In this document: positions 21,995 to 32,931 of the stretch, one piece after another
Layout of the letters: each line of letters starts with the position of its first letter
How positions within the stretch are numbered: position 1 is the first letter of the stretch
DNA from: Daedaleopsis sinensis
Lineage: Eukaryota; Basidiomycota; Agaricomycetes; Polyporales; Polyporaceae
Assembly (NCBI GenBank): GCA_033807695.1
Contig: CM066301.1
Span: 1,550,001 to 1,614,000 of the forward strand
Direction: 5' to 3'
DNA length: 64,000 nucleotides
Made by a program: the position numbers and the translations under genes
Notes under the pieces: generated by a model
What the model was told of the DNA's origin: nothing
Seen by the model: the letters and a program-made list of their open reading frames with translations, nothing else
The model's database searches: none

Positions 21995-24570
21995 CTACGG
22001 GCTGAAGCTCCAGACACGGATGTCTCCGTCGTCGCTCCCGGACACAATCTTGTCCTCGCCGAGCGCAAGACAGGTGACCGCCCCGCGATGGCCCACCAGC
22101 GTCGCCGTGCACTTGCCCTCCTCCCGCGACCAGACCTGTAGGGCGCCGCAGTCAGTATCCCGTATCCAGTATCCCGCAGCCGACACAGGAAGCACGAGAC
22201 AGAGGACGCGGCTGCTCACCTTGATCGTGCGGTCGTGGCTGCCGCTCACGAGCCGGAGGCGGTCGCTCGCGACCGCCCAGACGCCCTCGATGTGCCCGAA
22301 GAGCGTGCTCTGGACGACGCCCTCCTCGATGTCCCAGATCTTGATCGTGTTGTCGAGGCTGCCGGAGATGAGCACCGGCTTCTGGCGCTTCGCGCCCGCG
22401 GACGCGGACGCGCGCTCCTTCGTGTTCTGCCGCGAGAGCGGCGGGAGCGCGGAGGGGGACGAGCGCGGGGACGGGGGCAGCGCGAGTGCAGAGGAAGAAG
22501 AAGAGGAGGAAGAGGAGGAGGACGGCCGGCTGTTCGCGCCATCGGAGAGGGGCTCGACGGACGTCTCGCGGTCGGAGCCCTCGGAGGCCGTCGCGGAGGA
22601 GTCGCACTCCTCGTCGACCATGAGGAGCTTCAAGCTCTGGACCTGCCCGACGTGGCCCTTGAACTGGCGCACGCAGGTGCGCTGGCAGAGGTCCCAGAGG
22701 CGGATCGTGCCGTCGTCCGACGCGGAGAAGAGCATCTTGCCCGGGTCGATGGCGCTCGAGGCGCTCTCGATGGCGGGCAGGCCCGTCTCGCACGCGGGCG
22801 CCGGCGCGTTGGCGTCCCACAGCTGGACGGCGTTGACCCAGTCGCAGTGGCCGCGGAGCGTGAAGCATTCCCCGGTGCGGAAGTTCCAGACCTTGACGGT
22901 CGTGTCGACGGACCCGCTCGCGAGGACGTTCGAGTCGAAGCGCAGACAGACGACGCCCTCGGTGTGGCCCTCGAGGACCTTGAGACACTGGCCCGTGCGC
23001 CAGTTCCACACGCGCATGGTGTGGTCCATGCTCCCGGTGATGAGCTTGCACTCGTCAAATTGCAGGGCGCGTATCGCGCGCGTGTGACCCGAAAGACAGT
23101 GCACTTCTGTGCCTGTCTCTAAGTTCCAGACGCGCGCCGTGCGGTCGTACGACCCCGTGATCAGCACCGGGAACGAGGGGTGGGTGAGAGTCTCGGAGAA
23201 CTGCAGGCACATAACCCCGTCGGTGTGTCCCTGAAGTGTGCGAACGGTGCAGCGGCCTCGTCGCCAGTTGCGCTCGATGGTGAGGCGCTCGCAATAGACA
23301 TCTTTCCATGGTCGTGTGTGGACGTTGACTGGCGGTGATTCTGACGGCGGAGGTGCGAGAAGAGGATTTGGAGCGACGGTCGCTACCGGCGCGGTGAGCG
23401 ATACGAGTTCCGGGCGAGATGGGACGGGTGTTGTGGAACGCGACCGTCCTTCGTTTACGTCCATCCTCGCCTTCTTGTTGGGGGCGCCCATCCTGACCGG
23501 TGCGTCTTCCGAGCGTCGCTTAAGACGCGATTCAGATGCGGATGTCGATGATGATGCAGCTGGCTGGGAAAGGACGTCGGGGGTAGGACCAGGAGACGCA
23601 CTGGATGAGGGGAAGCGGATCGCGCGACGCTTTTCGAGGACGGGTAGCCCCCAGCCACACTTGAGGCATTTCTGCCCGATGTGCTGCTCGCATATCCCGC
23701 GCCAGAGGATGTCGTCGTCCGCGAGGCTCTTCCAGCGACTGCTGACCTGTGCGGCGCGGCAGAGGGAGGTCGCGTCGAGATAACCGAGGATCTTGAGGGA
23801 GACTTCGCGCGGGAGAATGGCGAAAGGGTCAATGCGGATGATGTGCGCGAGTTGCTCCGTGAGTAGAGATAGCTGGGAGAAGCAGCACATGGTGAGGAGC
23901 CCCTGGAGGATGAGGGCGCGTCGGGGGTGAGGAGAGGACGAGAAGTTGGACCAGATGACCGAGACGGCCTCGCGCTCGGCGACGGGGAGGGCGTCGAGAG
24001 CCTAAGCGACGCGGGAACGATGCGAGCAGAGGCATACGGTCAGTTGACTGATTATCGTAGCGAGAATGGAGTAAGGAGCGCAGGTAGAAGATAGAACACA
24101 AGCAGCGTACTTGCCGGAGCGCGGGGAGAAGCGGAAGAGCACCACCCTTCTCCCGCAGAGGGCACTCCTGGCCCAGGTGCGCGCGTACTCACGACATGCA
24201 GTGTGGAAGGGGGGTGAAGGGTAGGAGGGGGCGGACGACTTACCTGCTGCAGCTTCAAATTGGTGCCCTCGTCCGCCATACGCTGGTGGCGGACGCACAG
24301 TTTCCGCGCCGGAGGTTGTGTAGTTATCGGGCTCTCCTCCCGAGGGGGCGCACTCGCGCTCAGAGCGTCGCTTGTGGACATCGGCGACAAGACCGATGGT
24401 TCCGGGTCGGTGACGATGATTGGGGCGTCGAAAGTGGTGACGGGGGCGGGAGAGGCAGGCGGAGACGGGCTCGGAGAGCGTGAACAGGATTTTGCGGCTG
24501 CGAGACGAGGAGGAGGGAGAGTGTCGCATACATACGCACCAGCGTTGCCCGTTATCGAGGGCGCGGACAT
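21995..24570 (-). CDS. F-box/WD40 ubiquitin-ligase adaptor, Met30/SconB-like
   Basis: Substrate receptor of an SCF E3 ubiquitin ligase; in ascomycetes Met30/SconB controls sulfur metabolism and the cell cycle. The ATG at 24570 gives a Ser/Pro-rich N-terminus with CVRHQRMADEGTNLKLQQ. An intron (about 24004-24244) follows, then LTEQLAHIIRIDPFAILPRE then VSLKILGYLDATSLCRAAQV (F-box) and EQHIGQKCLKCGWGLPVLE, a Met30-type C-x-x-CGWGLP motif. Seven or eight WD repeats fill the rest (CLQFSETLTHPSFPVLITGS, ALQFDECKLITGSMDHTMRV, LASGSVDTTVKVW, LFSASDDGTIRLWD, LISGSLDNTIKIWD, LVSGSHDRTIKV, IVSGSDDGDIRVWS). A polyserine insert lies between repeats 5 and 6. Stop at 21995. About 750 residues. Met30 identity is likely but not certain. 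Confidence 0.85.
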
Positions 24571-25783
24571 GGCTGAGGGAGGGGGGGAGGAGGATGGCGG
24601 AAGGGGTTGAAGAGAGGCGAGCTTTCAAGTCACCCAGTCAGGATATCGAATAGACGCTGGTATTCTACGAGTCGCGTGAGTCGCTCGCGACATCGCGCAA
24701 GAAATCATCTCACATCGCAAGCGCCCGTCGCTCTCTTGCGACTGCCAGTGCGCAACCCAGGCGCAACCACCGTGTCTGACACTACTGTCTCGTTCGCAGC
24801 GGGGACTAGTGTCGTCTCACTCAGCACGCAAGCAATGCAATTCGGATATGTTGCGTAACTCTTTTCATTCAAATCGTACATTGCGATACATGACATGACT
24901 GAGCAATCGTCAGCGATACATAACACACGTACCTCCACCGCGCCCTGATCCAATATTGTCACCGACCACCGCCCACCACCGTCACCGTCAACAGTCGCCA
25001 ACACCGTCGATGACGACTGTTGGCACAGCCTGATCAACACTGCGGAGAGCTTGGTCAGCGTCGTCGTCGCAATACACACGACCAGACATAAATAAACAGG
25101 ATCAGAGAACCGCGTCTCGACAGCTGCCAACATCCAGAGGACGTTGGCTCTCAGACGGCACTTCCTAATTGCATTCGGTTGGGGATCATCCGAAGCATGC
25201 CGGGGCACGCGTCCAGCCGAACGAGGAGACCCAGGACTCACCAAGTGAAAAAAAATTTCCATCGACTCGTTGAACGGACGTCCCGACACAGACACGAAGA
25301 CCTGGAGGAGGGTAGTCAGCAATATGTCGCAAAGACTGGGAAAATGAGGAATGTGTCAGTGGTGCAAATGTTTGGCTTATGCTCTGCCTTCTCGTCAAAG
25401 CTCGCAGCTACGACTGGGGCGGCAGCGTTCTCATCACAGAACAGAGTTGGCTAGAGACACTCACGTTTTGAATCTGTCCTGTTCCGCGACCGTGGAGGAA
25501 GAGGAGAGAGGACAAGCAGCGATTTGGGCCAGGACGCGAGGACCGCGAAGTTTTGTCTGCTCGCTTCTGAGGGTCACGTGCGGCGCTCACGCTGGCGGGA
25601 TCGCCCGTTTTGGTAATTTCGCGTAGTGGGCGCGTAAAACTCCGGCGCCCGGGCGCGGTGGTTCAAACGTTCAAGTACCGATACAAGGATGATTATAGAG
25701 CGGAGGTCTATGCAGGTCATATCAAGACATTACTACGGTACTTTCATACGGACGCCCCCAGGGCCAGTGCGCAACCCAGTCCC
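24571..25783. other. 1.2-kb intergenic region
   Basis: Region between the 5' end of the F-box gene and the 3' end of the secreted-protein gene, both minus strand. It should hold the F-box gene promoter and 5' UTR. A 205-codon open frame on the minus strand (24705-25322) has no recognisable motif and is treated as unsupported. A poly-A-like run (25249-25257) and several direct CAACCACCG-type short repeats occur. No RNA gene was recognised. Confidence 0.4.
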
Positions 25784-26413
25784 CTACTTCCCACCCTCAT
25801 GCGTCGCCTTCCACTTGCTCTTCCCCTTCGTCTTCTTCGGTGTCTGCGAAGCCGAGGTCGCACTGGAGGTCGAGTTCGACGCAAGCACGGCCATTTGCGA
25901 GGGGGCGGGGTTCGTCGCCGGGACGGGGCCAGCGGGGCGCGCCTCAGCGTTCGCGAGCGGCTCCGACTCAGAGGAGGCCCCCGCGGGCTGCACGGCCTGC
26001 ATGTGCGGCGGCGGCGGGCCCACGTGCGACACGTAGTTGTTCGGGCTCCACTTGACGAGCGGGCCCGAGTGGTCCGCGCGCCGCGACTGCGTCCGCGACC
26101 GCTCGGCGAGGAACTGCGCGAAGGGCTTCGAGTGCCGCGGGGCCTCGGCGGTGCGGTAGGGCGTGGGCGGCGCGTAGCCGCCGTACCCTGCGTACCCCGC
26201 GTAGCCTTTGTAGCCCGCGTAGGCGGCACGCGGGACGCGCGAGGGCTCGTGGTGCTCCTGGACGACGTACCGCCTTCCGAGGAGGGTGCCGGGCTCGACG
26301 GAGAGATGGCGGGCGTCCGGGGGGAATGGGGATGGGTTGGTGGCCGTGGGGCGACCGGCGGCCAGCGGTGCGGACACGGTAGAGAGCGCGAAGATTAGGA
26401 TGGTCAGTAACAT
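25784..26413 (-). CDS. Secreted Tyr/Gly-rich small protein
   Basis: Single-exon frame of 209 residues. The ATG at 26413 starts a clear signal peptide (MLLTILIFALSTVSAPLAAG) with probable cleavage after the AxA-like APLAA region. Downstream comes a short GY repeat, YAGYKGYAGYAGYGGYAPPT, then a basic RSRTQSRR segment, the block KWSPNNYVSHVGPPPP, a Ser/Ala/Pro-rich stretch and a lysine-rich end (KKTKGKSKWKATHEGGK). Role unknown; the composition suggests a wall-associated or secreted low-complexity protein. The GC-rich third positions and long signal-peptide frame argue it is real. No cysteine pattern is present, so it is not a hydrophobin. Confidence 0.7.
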   Translation of the reverse strand: MLLTILIFALSTVSAPLAAGRPTATNPSPFPPDARHLSVEPGTLLGRRYVVQEHHEPSRVPRAAYAGYKGYAGYAGYGGYAPPTPYRTAEAPRHSKPFAQFLAERSRTQSRRADHSGPLVKWSPNNYVSHVGPPPPHMQAVQPAGASSESEPLANAEARPAGPVPATNPAPSQMAVLASNSTSSATSASQTPKKTKGKSKWKATHEGGK

Positions 26414-26646
26414 AGTCGGGAGTAGTGGTGTCTATGTGGGGCGCGGACCAGCCTAGCCGAGTGCGAGAAGAGGAGGCGACGGAGCGACGAACGGGGATGT
26501 GCAACGCGGTGGTTGGACTTGGAGGATGGAGAGGACGGCCGTTCGGTCGCGGATGGTTGAGCGGGTGTGACGGGCGGGCAAAGATGTACAAGCAAGCATC
26601 GAAGCACGTGAGGGTCCGATGTGAAGAGAGGTGAAAGCAGACGACC

Positions 26647-29130
26647 TCAGCGGACGAGATTGACGTTGTAGACCTCTGCGGAGGACAGTGAGCAAAGTGA
26701 ACACACAAGGACAACAACACGTACCGGGGTTCAGATTTTCACGAGTGGCTTGGCTGGCATACAAGTGAGCGTACGCCCCTTCCTTGTATTCAGGTTCCTT
26801 ATCGACAAGGACCAACGGACGGCGCTCCTGTACTGCTCTTCGCGCTTTTGAGCCAGGGTCGGCCACTTTGAGGCGCATCTGATGAAGGACTTCCAAGCAC
26901 CAGTCCATGGCCAGCTCCGTCAGATCCCGCAAGGCGAACGCCTTCTTCTGGTCTGGGAACGCCATCGAATACCGGTAGGTGTACCAGAGGTAGAGCACCA
27001 CGACCTTGTGCACCGTTTCCAGCTTGCCCAGCACCTCGACGATACCCTGCTCGTCAGGAAGCACGGCCTTCCCGTCCATCAGCACGAGCGCCTTGTTCAG
27101 GTGCGGGAGCAGGTCCGCGCGGTGCAGCATCTCCTCGACCGTCACGGTGAGCTTCGCGCGGTGTATGTCCATGAGCGACTTCGCACCGAACACGGAGTGC
27201 GGGTCGCGCCACGGGCAGGGCGAGTTCTGCACGAGCAGCCGGTTGCGCAGCGGCAGACAGTCCACGTATCCGTCGATGAACTGGAAACACAGGCCCAGCT
27301 CCTCCACCGCCTGGAACTCAAACAGCGGCGACATCTTGGCCACGAATTGGTACACGTCCGCGATCGTCGCGCCTTTGGAGTCCCAGGGCAGCGCCATGAT
27401 GATCTTGCTGAACTGGAGGTAGTTCACCTGCAGGCGTGCGTAGCGTACAGGCGGCGCGGCTGTCGCTAGAGCTCTGCGGACGGCGTCCAGATCTGCCGCG
27501 TGGAGTGTGGTCACGACACCAACCGAATCCTTTTCGTGCAGACCGAACCGGCCGGCGCGACCAGCGATCTGCTTGATCTGGGAGACGGAGAGGGGTCTCA
27601 TGCCCGCACCGTCGAACTTCGCGACAGCTTCGAAGATTACCCGTTTGATTTTCCTGCAACAAGGTTCGTGATAATGACTGTAACTTTCGAAACTGCGACT
27701 CACAGATTGAGGCCCATGCCCACAGCATCACTCCCAACCAGGACGTTGAAGTCGCTCTTTGGATCGTTGAAGAGTGCCGCTTGCTCACTCCGGATCTCGG
27801 GAGGAAGACGACCGTAGGCAATAGCACAGCGCATCTTCGTAGTCTCCTCAATTTTCTGTTTCAGCCCAAACAAGCCGCTCCTCGAAAAAGTGACGGCACA
27901 ATCGCCCTTCCTGACCCGAGACAGGTCGCCTTCGAGACTTTGCTCGGCGACGACGAGCGGTGTGAGGCGTTTGTAGTGGTTGACCTCGAAATCATCGCCG
28001 AGCTGCCGAACGATCGCTTCGACGAGCGGAACAGCAGCCTCCTCGCCGCAAAGGTGGATCGTCCTGGCATTGAGTCCGAGCAACGCAGCGGTCCAGGCGC
28101 CCCCTCGTTGGGAGTCCGCGATGAGTTGGATCTCGTCGATGACTGCGACATCGAAGTCGCTGCCGAGGGGGGACATCTCGACCGTGCAGCTGAGCAGTGG
28201 AGCTTCTGGGTCAACGATCTTTTGCTCTTCTCCCGTGACCATGTTGCACGGACGCGCGTATTTGGGGTTGCCGTTCTTGATCACGACCATGTCCTTCTTC
28301 TCCGCGCCTTCGCCGACGTCGATGCTGATTTGCGAGTCGGGCTCCGCCTGCGGGTCGGGCTCCATCCCGAGCGGGACAATCTGCCCTTTGTTGAGCCGGT
28401 CGAAGATCTCGTACGCGAGGAGACGGAGGGGGCCGGCGTACATGCCGGTCTTCGCCGCAGCGAGCGCACGCAGCGCGTTGTGGGTCTTGCCGCTGTTCGT
28501 CGGCCCGACGTGCATGATGAACTTGCGTTTCGGTTTGCGGCGAGTTTGCGCGTGCTCCCAGCTGGCACGGGTGAGGTCTGCAGCATGGAAAAGAGCCTGC
28601 ATCTGGGAGATGACGTCTGAAGGGACGACAGCTTCTAGGGCCTGCTGGCCGCTAGGGAGACTAACCCACTCATAGAGGATCTTCGTGAAGTACCGGTCCA
28701 TAGATTGTGATGCATTGTGGGAGAGATCGTCAGCGATACGTTCCAGTTGCTTGTGGTCGTAGTTCAATTCGTCGAATACCGCACCACTTTGGACATTGGT
28801 TGCAAACGTCTTCAGCAGAGGTCTTATAGCCGCTTTGGGGACGCCAAACCGCATAAGCCGTTCTGAGACTTTGGAGCCATATTGTGATGTCCAGGTTGTG
28901 AGATTACGAGTCAGGTAGTCCAACACATTGTCTGCATAGATGTTCAGCTTGGGTGCGGGTTCATCTTGCTCGTATCTTCTCTGTCGGGGCCGTGAGGCAT
29001 AGGGCGCACTGTTGGGCTTACGGACGGCCTTGAAGCCCCTGGCGCGTTGTACGACATGGTTGACGGTGACGAGAGGTGTGTGCAGAGAGCGTAAACATTG
29101 TGCACGGAGGTGTACGGGAACGCGAAGCAT
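26647..29130 (-). CDS. SUV3: Mitochondrial ATP-dependent RNA helicase Suv3
   Basis: Helicase of the mitochondrial RNA degradosome. The first ATG is at 29130 (MLRVPVHLRAQCLRSLHTPL), an Arg-rich presequence; the frame continues upstream only through a GTG. Motifs in order: FIMHVGPTNSGKTHNAL (Walker A, motif I), AGPLRLLAYEIFDRLN (Ia), NMVTGEEQK, DVAVIDEIQLIADSQRGGAW (motif II variant DEIQ), RTIHLCGEEAAVPLVE, GDCAVTFSRSGLFGLKQKIE, then NVLVGSDAVGMGLNL. After an intron (about 27650-27703) follow KRVIFEAVAKFDG and SQIKQIAGRAGRFG (motif VI). The Suv3 C-terminal domain reaches LYASQATRENLNP and, after a 49-nt intron, ends VYNVNLVR with TGA at 26647-26649. About 810 residues, intact. Confidence 0.95.
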
Positions 29131-29441
29131 ACGCGTCACGGTGTAGGAGAAGGTTGGCAGTGGAAAGCTATTGTCGCGCAGTCAGCAGAGGTATTGCAGG
29201 CCCTCAGCGCACAACGCACCTGTTCACCTTCCTCGACCGTGTATCCACCAATTAAGCAGCACACCCGAAGCCTTGCCGAGTTTTGGCCTCGACAGTCGCG
29301 CAAACGAGTACAGAGGTGGAGGTAGAAGAGGAAGCCGCGCCAGCGGTCCGGGAAAGCTTCCACCTGCCAAACGCGGAAATTGACATATTCACCTTCGACC
29401 ACAACCACCATCTCCTCCGCCTCACCCGCCCCCGCGGAGAC
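29131..29441. promoter_or_regulatory. Bidirectional promoter SUV3 / mS33
   Basis: About 310 bp between divergent ATGs of two mitochondrial genes. Probably 5' UTRs and a shared promoter. An open frame on the plus strand from 29283 runs into mS33 but its N-terminal part looks unlike the family, so the downstream ATG was chosen for mS33. Confidence 0.45.
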
Positions 29442-29820
29442 ATGGCTGCTGTCGCTCCCTCTAGACTCGCCGCGCTCACCCGTCTCCGGTGTGAGATCTT
29501 CCAAACCTCATACAATCCGACATCTGTCCGCACCGGAGCCAAATACCTTCGTGCACGGCTACGTGGCCCGTCCATGATCCAGTACTACCCCGAAGAGCTC
29601 ACCGTGGCTCGCTTCAACCGCATGGGTGGCGATTTCAAGATTCGGGACTGGAACGAGCACCAGCGGCTTGCGGATGTCGAGGAGAAGAAGCGGAGAGGGA
29701 AGGGTGCGCCCAAGAAGGCCAAGTCACCAGGTACGCCTTACGCTAGCTGTGAAGATTCCTGGGGACTGAATCCTCTGTTTGTGTGCAGCGGACAGTCGGA
29801 GGATGTCGAGAAAGCGGTAG
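29442..29820 (+). CDS. RSM27: Mitochondrial small-subunit ribosomal protein mS33
   Basis: Small mitoribosomal protein. Start at the ATG 29442: MAAVAPSRLAALTRLRCEIF then QTSYNPTSVRTGAKYLRARL then RGPSMIQYYPEELTVARFN. The NPT-x-x-RTGAKxLRxRLxGPxxxxYYP block is the family signature. Lysine-rich C-terminal part (EEKKRRGKGAPKKAK), one intron (about 29731-29788), last exon ADSRRMSRKR with TAG at 29818-29820. About 107 residues, as usual. In yeast the homologue is Rsm27. Confidence 0.9.
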
Positions 29821-30165
29821 AAACCGAGTCGGCTCGCCTGCCATCCTCTTTGCATCATATGTACCCACACCTAATGCACGTCGCCATCCGGCTGCCTCAT
29901 CTCAACTCTCAAGGCTTCGTTCAGTCCCTAGTCTTGTCAGCCAGAAATTGTCATACGCAGCTATGTGTGCACACAGCGTTGGGCGCGGTCGTCTGACCCG
30001 TATCTACGGCACCTCATACACGAGCATACACGCGTGTGGCAGAAACATCGAGGCTGAGTCAATCGAGGTTCCCTCAACTGTCGTCATCGTTAGGTGAAAG
30101 CGCATGCTCGGCCCCGTGAAGCATGGGGTGCGATACTGACAGAATGAGGAAGTAATACAGTACGA
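29821..30165. other. Convergent intergenic region mS33 / DBP4
   Basis: About 345 bp between two stop codons facing each other. No exon or RNA gene seen; holds both 3' ends. Confidence 0.4.
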
Positions 30166-32709
30166 TCATCTCCTGCGCAACATCTGCAAAGCAAGCTGCT
30201 CTTCCTCCTCCAACGTTGATACCTTGCTTGGAGGGGCTTTACGTGCCCTCTTCGCGGAGGGCTGCTCGACATCGCTCTCCTCGGACGACGACTCCGAGAA
30301 GTCGAACTCCGGCGTAACGTAACCGTCATCCATATCTGGATCCCCTAATGTAGGTCCCACCGCGGACGTTTCCCCTCCAGCGGGATATCCTTCGGCCTGT
30401 AGAACGTACCCAGATGAGCAATCGTACTGGACCTGAGTAGATATACCACATACCTCGCGTTCACGTTCTTTCCGCTTTCGCTTCTTCTCGCGCTTCTTCT
30501 CCTTCGCCTCCTCCTTGTCCATCACGTCTGCCTCCTTCAACTTTCCGCGCTCGGCCTCAGCGAACTGTTGCCCGGCTTCAAGGGCTTCGTTCTCATGCTT
30601 GAAGACCTCCGCCGCATCCTGCAGCTCGTACACCTCGTGTGCGAGGCCGTCGTCGTCGAACACGAGCTTGTGGCCCTTCTCTCCATACTTCGCAAGCGCT
30701 TTCTTCGAGTGCGCCATCTTCTCCTTGCGCTTTGATGTGTACCCCGATGGGAGTGAGGCGTCGGCGTCGTCATCCAGTGCGTGGTCCGCGCGTTTGAGCG
30801 TGATGAAGTCGTCATCAGAGTCGCCCTCGTCGCCGTGGTCGACAAGCTCGGTGCGCTGTTCCTCGTGCCCGCGATGTTTCTGCCTCGGGGGTTCGGGTGC
30901 TGCGACCGCACGAGAGGCGTTCTTCCTGCTCTTCGCAAGCTCCTTGCTCAGGAATTTGATCTTGGGCATGCCAGGAAGCCCGAGGGCTTCTGCAAAGCGC
31001 TCGACAGGGAGGTCGTCGAGCTTGAAGATCGACTTGTTCTTCTGCAGATATATCGAGCGCAGATACGAGACGAATGCCTGGAAACATGGTGAGATCGATA
31101 TATGGGTAGCACCGGGGACAGACCGTACTCGTTGCCCAAGATGCTTGATCTCGGCATCCTGGAACGCAAGCTTCTGCAGTTGATTGCTGATGCTCTGCGT
31201 CTTGCTCGCCTTGATCTTGATCTTCTGGATGTCGATGTTCTTTTGCTTCAGCGCAGCGAGCATGCCCTCCTCCTCGCTCGGCAGGAGCAGGAGCAGCCCT
31301 TTCCCCGCACTCTCGTACCGCGCAGTTCGGCCGACGCGATGGATGTACGTCTCCGCGTCCTCGGGTGCGTCAACCTGCACGACCCAGTCCACAGAAGGAA
31401 AGTCGAGACCGCGAGCGGCGATGTCGGTGGCAATAAGCACGGCGTGCTTCATGGATGTGAACCGCTGGAACGTGTCGAGGCGCGTCATTTGCTTCTGCTT
31501 GCCGTGGAGATGGAGGAGGGGCACGCCGGGATGCATCTTGCAGAATGTCTCGAACGAGAACCGGACCTGCTTGCAGCTGGACATAAATACGAGCGTCTTA
31601 TTTTGCAAATGACTCTTGATGAAGCTCCAGAGGACGTCGAGCTTCTTGTCGAGCTCGCAAAGTGCGTAGTGTTGCTCGAGCGTCTTGGGCGTGGCGCCCT
31701 CTGCCAATGTCTCCTCGACGCCGACCTGTACAGGGTCCTTGAGACTGAGGCGTGCTAGATCGGCGACCGATTGGGTTTGCGTCGCTGAGAAGAGCAACGT
31801 CTGCCGAGATTTAGGGAGATGAGAGAGTAGAGCGGTTAGTGTGCGCTGAAAGCCCATGTCGAGTATTCGATCTGCCTCGTCCAGGACTGCACCATAGCTC
31901 CGCGTCAGGACGAATGTGCAAACTTTGCTGTATGTGACACGCACCAAGCATCTGAACGTTGTCGCAGTCGAACCCAATCGTTTGGTCCATGTGTTGAAGC
32001 AGGCGTCCAGGAGTCGCGACCAAAATGTTCATGCGGGACAGCCGTTCCCTTTCGTCTTTTAGGTTCTTCCCGCCAATGACTAGTCCCGCAGAGAAACTAT
32101 GGTAGCCACCTATACTTCGCAAAACGTCGAAGATTTGGACGGCCTAGGGAAGGATTTATGGTAAACGGCAGTGGTATAATGATATCTACTCACTAGTTCT
32201 CTCGTCGGTGAGATGATGAGTGCGCCCAGCCCATCCTGCGGACCCCATTTCCGACGGTAGAGTATCTCCAGCACGGGGATCAGAAAGGCGAGTGTCTTGC
32301 CGCTTCCTGTCCGGGCTGCACCGAGGACATCCTTGCCCTTCAGTGAGATTGGCAGGCTCTTGGCTTGAATGGAGGTCATGTCCACAAAAGAGGCTCGCTT
32401 CAGCCCTATAGAGTAATCAGAAATGAGCAAATAGAGAGGCCTTTAGATTTACCTCGTTTTGTGAGGTCGGAGATGGGGAGAGCGGAGAAGAGCTTGAGGT
32501 CTGCGGCAGGTTCCTGGGTACGGCCAGCATTTACATGCAGGGTTCGAGAGACAGTGTGCAGAGCAGCTCACAAATTGCAAAGCGGCATTCTCCAGATCTT
32601 CTAAAGCCTTCGCCTCGTCGAGTTTCCTTGACTTCTTGGACTTGAGGAGAGGTTTCGTGTTTTTGTCCTTTCTGTGCTTCGTGGGATTTGACGGTCCTGC
32701 TTGAGCCAT
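30166..32709 (-). CDS. DBP4: DEAD-box RNA helicase Dbp4 (ribosome biogenesis)
   Basis: Nucleolar helicase for 18S rRNA maturation. The ATG at 32709 gives [20 protein letters not shown]. Motifs: Q-motif region [15 protein letters not shown], motif [14 protein letters not shown], Ia [21 protein letters not shown], motif [15 protein letters not shown], motif [14 protein letters not shown], then [50 protein letters not shown] (motif V) and [19 protein letters not shown] (VI). The C-terminal extension has [20 protein letters not shown] then [20 protein letters not shown], the Dbp4-specific block. A charged tail rich in [10 protein letters not shown] follows and ends LALQMLRRR. About 790 residues, seven or eight exons, intact. 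Divergent from the OB-fold gene (222 bp). Confidence 0.95.
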
Positions 32710-32931
32710 TTTGGTATAGCACTCTTGGTGCGCGCACAGTATGCCTCTGCAAGACGAAGTGTGGAGTCTATAGTGAACAAGCTGAGCGATAATAAGTGCA
32801 GAAGGGAGAGAACGCTTACGCACGAAAATGGGTTGTTACTTGAAATGGTAGTCCGGCCCGTCACTCCCGTCAGCGTCTAGAGTACCAAACTTGGGCACGA
32901 TGTGGTTCACTGCAACTTTTGACGAACGACC

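Noticed and set aside
22020..23122. Two long plus-strand frames (355 and 295 codons)
   Set aside because: They are the opposite strand of the WD40-repeat exons, whose minus-strand reading has clear WD motifs.
24705..25322. 205-codon minus-strand open frame
   Set aside because: No conserved motif, no splice partners, and it lies where the F-box gene promoter and 5' UTR should be. Could be chance in GC-rich DNA; kept only as a note.
25610..26398. 262-codon plus-strand frame
   Set aside because: Antisense of the secreted-protein gene; Arg/Gly-rich composition comes from GC-rich complement. The minus-strand frame has a signal peptide.
29283..29441. N-terminal extension of mS33
   Set aside because: In-frame with the gene but unlike family members and without presequence character; probably 5' UTR.
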